Shown here: one piece after another, positions 58,901 to 64,000 of the stretch | How the letters are laid out: each line of letters opens with the position of its first letter | Position numbering within the stretch: the stretch's first letter is position 1 | NCBI GenBank assembly: GCA_000242235.1 | Contig: JH590861.1 | Coordinates: forward strand, 204,692 to 268,691 | DNA: 64,000 nt | From: Stomatobaculum longum | Lineage (GTDB): Bacteria > Bacillota > Clostridia > Lachnospirales > Lachnospiraceae | Reading direction: 5' to 3' | Made by a program: the position numbers and the translations under genes | Notes under the pieces: model-generated | Database searches by the model: none | Told to the model about the DNA's origin: nothing | Seen by the model: the letters and a program-made list of their open reading frames with translations, nothing else

Positions 58901-61900
58901 GAGCGAGCAGGTGGATCACAACCCGGCACAGGATAGCACCGTTCACGGGCTGAGTCAGTACCACGGTTCCGCAAGAAAGAGCAGCGCCAAGTCGGCGACC
59001 CTGGTGGTCGGAGATGCAGCTAAGGGGATTTCGGTCCTGGATCAGGACTACTATGTGAATCCCTGGTCTCAGGCGGAAAAAACACATTTCGGAACCCCCT
59101 TCTTGATTCCGGGAAGAGTCACTCATCTTGACCCTTCGCGTTATCGGGTAAATAGCGTTGCACAGGCCTTCCATGTAGCGGGAGAACTTCCCGGCCATCG
59201 TGAATATGAACTCACCCGCATTCAAGTCGACAACACGGGGGTGGCTTGGAATCGAAATGATATTCCTGAAATCTCGTACCAAAACGCGAGCATCGACTTT
59301 GCGGGTACGAGTCCGCAGCTGCTCTCGCTCGTCAATGCTGTGAGCTTTGACCTTCAGTCGCCAAGTGTATACCAGCCTTTCATTCTCGATGCGACACTTT
59401 CGGACGGTACGGTGAAGCACATTGAAGATACGGCATATTACCGCTACATGTCGACCGCAAAGGGCCGCATTCACTATGTGATACCCGGGGTTGATGTGAA
59501 AAACGGTCCCTATATCACAGCAATCAGAGTGAGCTTTCCCAATGAGCTGAACTGGGGAAACAATCAGGCGAAGATGGAGTATTTCACAGGGACGAGCGGA
59601 AACCATCGGCTGCCGAGTGTCGGTCTCTCTCTGGTGGAGCAGGACATTCCGAAGAAGTATCCGGGTACCACGATTTCGGTCGGCTCGCTCAGCGAGAAGG
59701 ATACCGACGCAAGCTATGACAAGCTGACGGTCAAGGCAAAGCTGCACTACGAGAACATCTACGGCGAGAACCTGACGACAGATCTCTCGCATTTTGCGAC
59801 AGAGGGTGCCAGCAACCGCATTGCGGTGCAGCGCGTGGACATCCCCTACTTCTCGAATCAGCTGGGATATGGAAGTACCAACACCTATCAGGGACGTGAA
59901 CTCACGGTCAGCGGAAATCTGCCCTTCGGCGTATCGGCTGCTACCAGACAACTGGTCGCAAATAAAAGTCTCGGTGTCCGCCCGACCTATTATATAAAGG
60001 TCGATAAGAGCTTCACCTATGTTGATAACACGGCTGTGGTGAAGGGCTTGCGCCCGAATCTCTCCGGAGTCGGAATGGGATGGTTTCCGGTCAGTAATCT
60101 TGGCGTGAACTTTATCCCTGCGGGTACCGGTGCAGGACAGTCCGGACATGCGGATTACGGCATTCTGGTGCTCTCGACCGACCAGGCGCTGGACAGTGAA
60201 ATTGCGGTTCCCGGGCAGAATGTGGGCAACGGCTATTCCGGCTGGATTTACAATGTGAGCTTCAAATTACAGGCGGACTATTCCGCGGATCCCGTCACCC
60301 TCAGGCCAATTCCGGGCGCTTGGCTTGACACCAAGTTTGACGCAAACCGCGACGGCAACGGTGGAAATTCCAAGGGTGTCGAGGTCGAGACTACGAACGA
60401 CAACAACCAGCTCGTGCAGGATGCGCCCCGCGGCACGCTCTACGGCAACGCGACCTCCGCAAAGGCGGGAGCGAGTGCCAATGAGGCAGAGATGCTCTAC
60501 GCCGCGAACTTGGTGCCGCACAAAATCAATCAGGTGACGGCACTCGGTCTGCTTGCCCTCGCACAGGCATCGAAGCCCTTCCAGGAGAGCTCGAACCGCG
60601 TGACAAGCAGAGATCTGGACAACAACCCGAACATCTTCAGCGCGAAGGTATTTCTGACCAGTGACGACACAAGTCCTACCAATGACTGGGAGATTTATAT
60701 CCCGGTGCCGAAGGCGGGAGAGCAGTACAGCTATCAGAGCGGCGGTGTTGCGCAGACCACGGCGGCGGCACAGTATTCAATGGATTACTATGACATTGAT
60801 ACTACGACTCTCACAGGCTTAAACTATACAGTCTCTTATACGACGGATCCTAACCCGGCGGTGAACGGCTATACCAGTGCCAAGGCGGCTGCCTGGAGTT
60901 CAGTAAAACCTGCTGATGCGGACATCACGATGGTGAAGTTGAGTGTGAGTACGATGCCGGCCGGCAAAAAGGCCTCGGTAACGCTTCGCTACCAGCTGCA
61001 CGGGAGAAAGAAAAAAATCCTCAATCAAATGGATGCGCTTGTCGCCTACGGAAATTTCCGCATGGGAACGAGCCCGACGCTCTTTTACGGTGCGAACGGC
61101 CAGGCGAGCAATAAGCTAGAGTACCTGCTCTCCGATCTCACGCTGAGCGGCATTGCGTTCCAGGAGAATGACTTTAATTCTCTCTATGACGCCGGAACGG
61201 ACAGCTTGCAAAGCGGTGTCCGCATGGAGCTCCTGGAAGCCGACGGCGTAACGAAAGTGTTGCGGCATGACAATAATCAACCCTATTTCGGAACGACGAA
61301 TGCGAACGGTTACTACGTGCTCTATGTGCCGCATGAGGGCAACTGGGTTGTGCGGGCGGACGCTTCTTCGCTGAGCCCCGTGAGAAAGCTTGTGAAGAAG
61401 GATCAGGGCACAAACCCGGCAATCAGCTCCCGCTTTGACCGGACGACAAATCTGGCGGCGGTCACGGTAAACGCAAACGTTCCGGCGGGACAGTATACCT
61501 TGCTCAATGTGAACGCGGGCTATTATAACCTGCCGATCCTGGATCTCGCGGATCAGATTCTCCATGTCGGGGATGCTGCCTCGACTGTGACGCCGACCCT
61601 CACAAACCCGGCTAACCCGGCGGTGAATTATTCCATTTTGACGGGCGCGCCGACGGATCTCGTCGCGGTGAACGGAAGCGGCGCGGTGAGCGGCAGCCTG
61701 ACACCGCAGAAGACCGGTGTCACGACCCTGCTCCTAACAACGGACGACGGCTACGGCGAGCTCATCCGGAAAGAAGTGAAGTTAACGGTCTGGGCGGATG
61801 TGAGGTACGACGGCAACGGAGCGGACAGCGGCAGCATCTCCGCAAACGGGGCGCGCCTCTACCCCTCTGTGACAAACGGGGGAACGGATGCGCACACGGA

Positions 61901-64000
61901 TGAGACGACGGCAAAGAGCTCTGCCGGAACGGCAGGCGTAGACACACAGCTGGTCCGCGCGGGCTACTACTTTGACGGCTGGAACACAAAGCCGGACGGC
62001 ACCGGCACCGCATATGCGGCGGGTGCTGCGATCAAGACCGGAAAGATTGACGGTGATTTAACGCTCTATGCGGTCTGGAGACCGGTGACCCCGGCGAATG
62101 ACAGCTTTAACATCGAGAAGCTCTTAAAGGGAGACTACGGCCTGCTGCCGGACAGCCAGAGTGCACCGCTTCTCACGGAGAACTTTAAGTTCACCTTGAC
62201 CGGCACCTCCTTTACGGCCGCAAATGTCACGGCAGAACCCATGCCGACAGGTTCCGCGAAGGAGAGTTCCCGCGACGAGACCCCGGGTCAGAATCCGGTG
62301 GTCAAGTACACGCTTTCGAGTGCGGACCTCTCGCTGATTACCCCGGGTTCCCCGGTGTTGACCGAGAATGCAACGGCGGGGGCTACCTTCCCGAGCGGAA
62401 ACTTCAGCTTCACGATGCCCGGCACCTATGTTTACACCCTCAAGGAAGAGGCGGGCAGCGCACAGTACTACGGTTATAACTCTCGCGTTTACACGATTAC
62501 CTATGTGGTGACACAGAGCGGCAGCGGTCTCGGCAATGCGCTTAGTTTTGTTCGGACGATTAGCTACCAGGATCCTGTAAGCGGAGCGGCGGTTAATGTC
62601 CAGACAGCAAGCTTTGAAAATACCTATCAGCTGCCGCGCTACACAGTCAGCTTCGATCCGGATCAGGGCAGTTTTACGCCCCCGGCCCAGACGCATCGCT
62701 ACGGCGATCGCGTGACGGAGCCGCCGGTACAGAACAATGCGGCAGGCGTAGCGACCTCCCCGGCGGGAGATCGCTACGGCTATCACTTTAAGCACTGGAA
62801 GGCGGCGGACGGAACCCAGTTCCAGTTTGTGAACAGCTCGGTGCGCGCAAACTTCACCCTGACCGCAGTCTGGGAGATCAATACCTACCCGGTACAGGTG
62901 CTCGACTCTGCATCGGCAGACGCGCCGCATGCGAACGAGGTTATCTTTAACAACAGTGGGGCACAGATGGCGCACGGCACGCTGCTGAATGCGCCGACCG
63001 CGCCGGAGAATAAAACCGGCTACCACTTTGACCACTGGGAGAACGACGCGGATCACAGTACCTTCACCTTCGGAAACCCGGTCACGGGACCGCTCACCGT
63101 GCGTGCGGTCTATGCGCCGAATGCATACACGGTGAAGTACGATAAGAACGCGGCAAGCGCATCTGGAACGACGGTGGATTCCGCGCATGTCTATGATCAG
63201 TCGCGAGCCCTCACCGCTAACGGCTATACGAACCCCGGCTACTACTTTGCGGGCTGGAGCCGCACGGCGGGCGGCACGACGGTCGACTTGAACGACGGCG
63301 ACAACGTGCTGAATCTTACAACACAGAACAACGGAACGGTGACGCTCTATGCAATCTGGCAGCCGGTCGCGCCGGTCAGCGATAGCTTCGACGTGAGTAA
63401 GCTCCTCTTCGGAGACTTCGGTGCGCTGCAAGGCGGCGAGACCGCACCCCTGGTGCCGGATACCTTCCGCTTTGTCTTACAGTCCGTCACGACCCCGACA
63501 GGCACAACAATGGTGCTTCCGGCAGTGCCGGGCGGCGGTGCCGCTTCGGGCATCACGGTGACCCCGGGGGCGGGAACTATGGGCTATGCGCTTCCGAGCG
63601 CGCAGCTGCAGGTTCCGGCAGCGGGCAGCGCAGCGGCGACCGCAGGAGCGGCCGCGGTTGCAAACTTCCCGGCGGGTCTCTTTACCTTTAGCTACCCGGG
63701 TACCTATGTCTATACCCTTAAGGAGACCGCGGGCTCCGCACAGTACTACAGCTACGATCCCGCTGTCTACACGATTACCTTTACGGTGACGCAGAGCGCG
63801 GGCGCACTCGGCGCGGGAACGGGAAATTCCCTCACGGTGACGAGAAGTATCACGAAGCAGAGCGGCGGTGCGAGCACAGCGGCGACCGAACTGCGGTTTG
63901 AGAACCGCTACACCTTGCCGCGTCTCACGGTGCAGTATGACGCAGAGGGCGGCAGCCATACCCCGGCAAACGAGAGCGTGCGCTACGGCGATTATGCAAC
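55944..64000 (+). CDS. Giant secreted surface protein, 3' end beyond the window
   Basis: Open through the right edge, at least 2685 residues. Start ATG at 55944 follows GGGAGG. Residues 1-33 form a signal peptide (ALAILTALVLT, ends TLAA), then an acidic stretch (DEDEDED). A long N-terminal half of about 1700 residues consists of beta-rich modules I cannot place. From about residue 1735 (SLYDAGTDSLQSGVRMELLE) a Cna_B/SdrD-like domain follows. InlB-like repeats with GYYFDGWN, HFKHWK and GYHFDHWEN, and two Spy0128/FctA pilin isopeptide domains (PGTYVYTLKEEAGSAQYY and PGTYVYTLKETAGSAQYY), complete it. Pilin domains and following repeats form a 427-residue super-repeat. An LPXTG end is expected outside the window. 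Confidence 0.9.
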   Translation, partial: MLKGCRKFGRRALAILTALVLTLEGMPLQTLAAVGRDSYIPLVRSQDEDEDEDFTEDAELLDDRPLGARMQLFSTGGLRASGSNASMSNALFGNRLLATPYSAFRQAAGGYAPWTGAVEDGTITAGNNYLKLDPANAVFHTPADFVIGKFNSRTFSVQFAFRPSEISDIVRNNLVMELWIPAGFDLSGTPSLTGVSFSSRRLADGSWLLTAKPDATTASVSGQITLVQDANRLIKELPLSQGEFPFRMRLINNYGSTNPALPPTLYTVDSGDHDKTADLTLNTPAANPTMTFSNPSDSYTFMPGEIGGVWQVSAANPTGAKVGRRMISISNYETSAADAALAALGTGNLIGNGYNGNNPVWLRKGLEFKVHKTEGYLGENAKIHMTLPGEGTQFEQGGVVVWMYETDDGVKLPWTRLGNYQDAPTPATRDVVVNLRQLYQTFSSNKYAEAVSGSGLSYIDLFRKPGTFHLKYYPLVYYNQLYQGDWTNTSYTAAAGSYIEYADNSVYGGTRQDSGSPLQFHFIQGTDPVKIKTSNDTLDLTYGGDYYQYPLNAVPQYSAISPEYMDSQEVKAGFRFDDSSDAFKIQDDLSITYDFEEALSPIWLNQLGLAPEYGLGYRLYVKDAQTGQLEIRTLVPGNLYPGYTPETIQYGGQSVTETVIDGSGMEDYTFTDANVAGNKKYIARVEVFKKEYEYNHRGSFTFWNVYNAGNKKNWFTFKLRAYHHRLSDGTDIPDNYEAKVQRKVGSRQILAENGGQPFEREFKIRTRHLTDDIQSRAVGGGLMEVNRHAEINRLGAYRIIKNPQTMDYNVDANGDAIAFGQPNYDPVVVEIAGDAITITEYLEKADLRLLGVWDSAGNYHDLQQAGIDPELPAFLKDGISMYSDTALSVFSNANDNGNFGGKVYDLNAVCQALGTPYATKIVMAADQVNAFKTSMNGGFQEYRFFLQRVYPGHLNYDAVVGTNGSADLPKQLDFTSMIYCLYSDYKSEQVDHNPAQDSTVHGLSQYHGSARKSSAKSATLVVGDAAKGISVLDQDYYVNPWSQAEKTHFGTPFLIPGRVTHLDPSRYRVNSVAQAFHVAGELPGHREYELTRIQVDNTGVAWNRNDIPEISYQNASIDFAGTSPQLLSLVNAVSFDLQSPSVYQPFILDATLSDGTVKHIEDTAYYRYMSTAKGRIHYVIPGVDVKNGPYITAIRVSFPNELNWGNNQAKMEYFTGTSGNHRLPSVGLSLVEQDIPKKYPGTTISVGSLSEKDTDASYDKLTVKAKLHYENIYGENLTTDLSHFATEGASNRIAVQRVDIPYFSNQLGYGSTNTYQGRELTVSGNLPFGVSAATRQLVANKSLGVRPTYYIKVDKSFTYVDNTAVVKGLRPNLSGVGMGWFPVSNLGVNFIPAGTGAGQSGHADYGILVLSTDQALDSEIAVPGQNVGNGYSGWIYNVSFKLQADYSADPVTLRPIPGAWLDTKFDANRDGNGGNSKGVEVETTNDNNQLVQDAPRGTLYGNATSAKAGASANEAEMLYAANLVPHKINQVTALGLLALAQASKPFQESSNRVTSRDLDNNPNIFSAKVFLTSDDTSPTNDWEIYIPVPKAGEQYSYQSGGVAQTTAAAQYSMDYYDIDTTTLTGLNYTVSYTTDPNPAVNGYTSAKAAAWSSVKPADADITMVKLSVSTMPAGKKASVTLRYQLHGRKKKILNQMDALVAYGNFRMGTSPTLFYGANGQASNKLEYLLSDLTLSGIAFQENDFNSLYDAGTDSLQSGVRMELLEADGVTKVLRHDNNQPYFGTTNANGYYVLYVPHEGNWVVRADASSLSPVRKLVKKDQGTNPAISSRFDRTTNLAAVTVNANVPAGQYTLLNVNAGYYNLPILDLADQILHVGDAASTVTPTLTNPANPAVNYSILTGAPTDLVAVNGSGAVSGSLTPQKTGVTTLLLTTDDGYGELIRKEVKLTVWADVRYDGNGADSGSISANGARLYPSVTNGGTDAHTDETTAKSSAGTAGVDTQLVRAGYYFDGWNTKPDGTGTAYAAGAAIKTGKIDGDLTLYAVWRPVTPANDSFNIEKLLKGDYGLLPDSQSAPLLTENFKFTLTGTSFTAANVTAEPMPTGSAKESSRDETPGQNPVVKYTLSSADLSLITPGSPVLTENATAGATFPSGNFSFTMPGTYVYTLKEEAGSAQYYGYNSRVYTITYVVTQSGSGLGNALSFVRTISYQDPVSGAAVNVQTASFENTYQLPRYTVSFDPDQGSFTPPAQTHRYGDRVTEPPVQNNAAGVATSPAGDRYGYHFKHWKAADGTQFQFVNSSVRANFTLTAVWEINTYPVQVLDSASADAPHANEVIFNNSGAQMAHGTLLNAPTAPENKTGYHFDHWENDADHSTFTFGNPVTGPLTVRAVYAPNAYTVKYDKNAASASGTTVDSAHVYDQSRALTANGYTNPGYYFAGWSRTAGGTTVDLNDGDNVLNLTTQNNGTVTLYAIWQPVAPVSDSFDVSKLLFGDFGALQGGETAPLVPDTFRFVLQSVTTPTGTTMVLPAVPGGGAASGITVTPGAGTMGYALPSAQLQVPAAGSAAATAGAAAVANFPAGLFTFSYPGTYVYTLKETAGSAQYYSYDPAVYTITFTVTQSAGALGAGTGNSLTVTRSITKQSGGASTAATELRFENRYTLPRLTVQYDAEGGSHTPANESVRYGDYA
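62082..64000 (+). repeat. 1.28-kb super-repeat in the giant surface gene
   Basis: The segment beginning at about 62082 (PANDSFNIEKLLKGDYG) recurs at about 63363 (PVSDSFDVSKLLFGDFG), each a pilin isopeptide domain followed by InlB-like repeats. The second copy continues beyond the window. Confidence 0.75.

Noticed and set aside
58659-60149. 496-codon minus-strand frame opposite the giant surface gene
   Set aside because: It is a shadow of the plus-strand frame, which stays open from 55944 to the window edge and encodes a signal peptide and recognisable domains.
62124-63431. 435-codon minus-strand frame rich in Arg and Val
   Set aside because: Reverse reading of the pilin/InlB-like repeats in the giant gene; no start signal or domain.

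Overview
The window is bacterial chromosome with strong ribosome binding sites, sigma-A type promoters with 17-base spacers, Rho-independent terminators and LPXTG surface proteins. G+C is moderately high for a Firmicute (about 55% by eye). The gene content (NfnAB, ATP-type PEP carboxykinase, Hsp33, RuvAB-ZapA-U32 peptidase, a DUF6465-like protein, an Asp23-like protein, a Gx transporter, large InlB-repeat adhesins) suggests an anaerobic Lachnospiraceae-type clostridium. An oral lineage such as Stomatobaculum is a guess from composition and adhesin content; no rRNA gene is present to settle it.

Left part (1-40.5 kb) is a mostly housekeeping backbone of short operons. In order: a choline-binding-repeat secreted protein and a decayed small membrane gene; fumC; a half-size EamA transporter; argG with an unusual lysine-rich tail; folD; comEA, an orphan response regulator and rlmH; an Asp23-like gene and a Gx transporter; two CobW-type GTPases, the first very His-rich, and a HAD phosphatase; a polysaccharide deacetylase; yerC-pcrA converging on a sodium symporter; an RlmD-type methyltransferase; xpt; a DUF6465-like gene; a HerA-like ATPase, HAD and GNAT genes; a probable 6S RNA; an AI-2E transporter; SEC-C, methyltransferase and hslO genes; cold-shock gene; yprB; ruvA-ruvB-zapA-U32; NUDIX, ThyX-like and folA; nfnA-nfnB; pckA.

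Right part (40.8-64 kb) is a cell-surface island interrupted only by ilvN-ilvC. Two tandem paralogous wall proteins (2061 and 1661 residues) share a C-type-lectin-like domain carrying EPN and WND motifs, 14 and 9 InlB-type repeats respectively, and an LPKTG anchor. Beyond ilvC lies a scar in which a truncated GGDEF gene abuts the tail of another LPKTG protein. Next come an IS200/IS605-type element with a frameshifted transposase and a third giant surface protein (more than 2685 residues) that runs off the right edge. That protein has a Cna_B-like domain, InlB-like repeats and Spy0128-type pilin domains arranged as a 1.28-kb super-repeat.

Points most worth following: a ThyX-fold-like protein with a non-canonical signature overlapping folA; a 21-base palindrome present three times (downstream of argG, between argG and folD, and upstream of the first adhesin); the H1-like tail on argininosuccinate synthase; the EPN/WND lectin domains; and the deletion scar next to the insertion sequence. 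No CRISPR array, tRNA or rRNA gene was seen.
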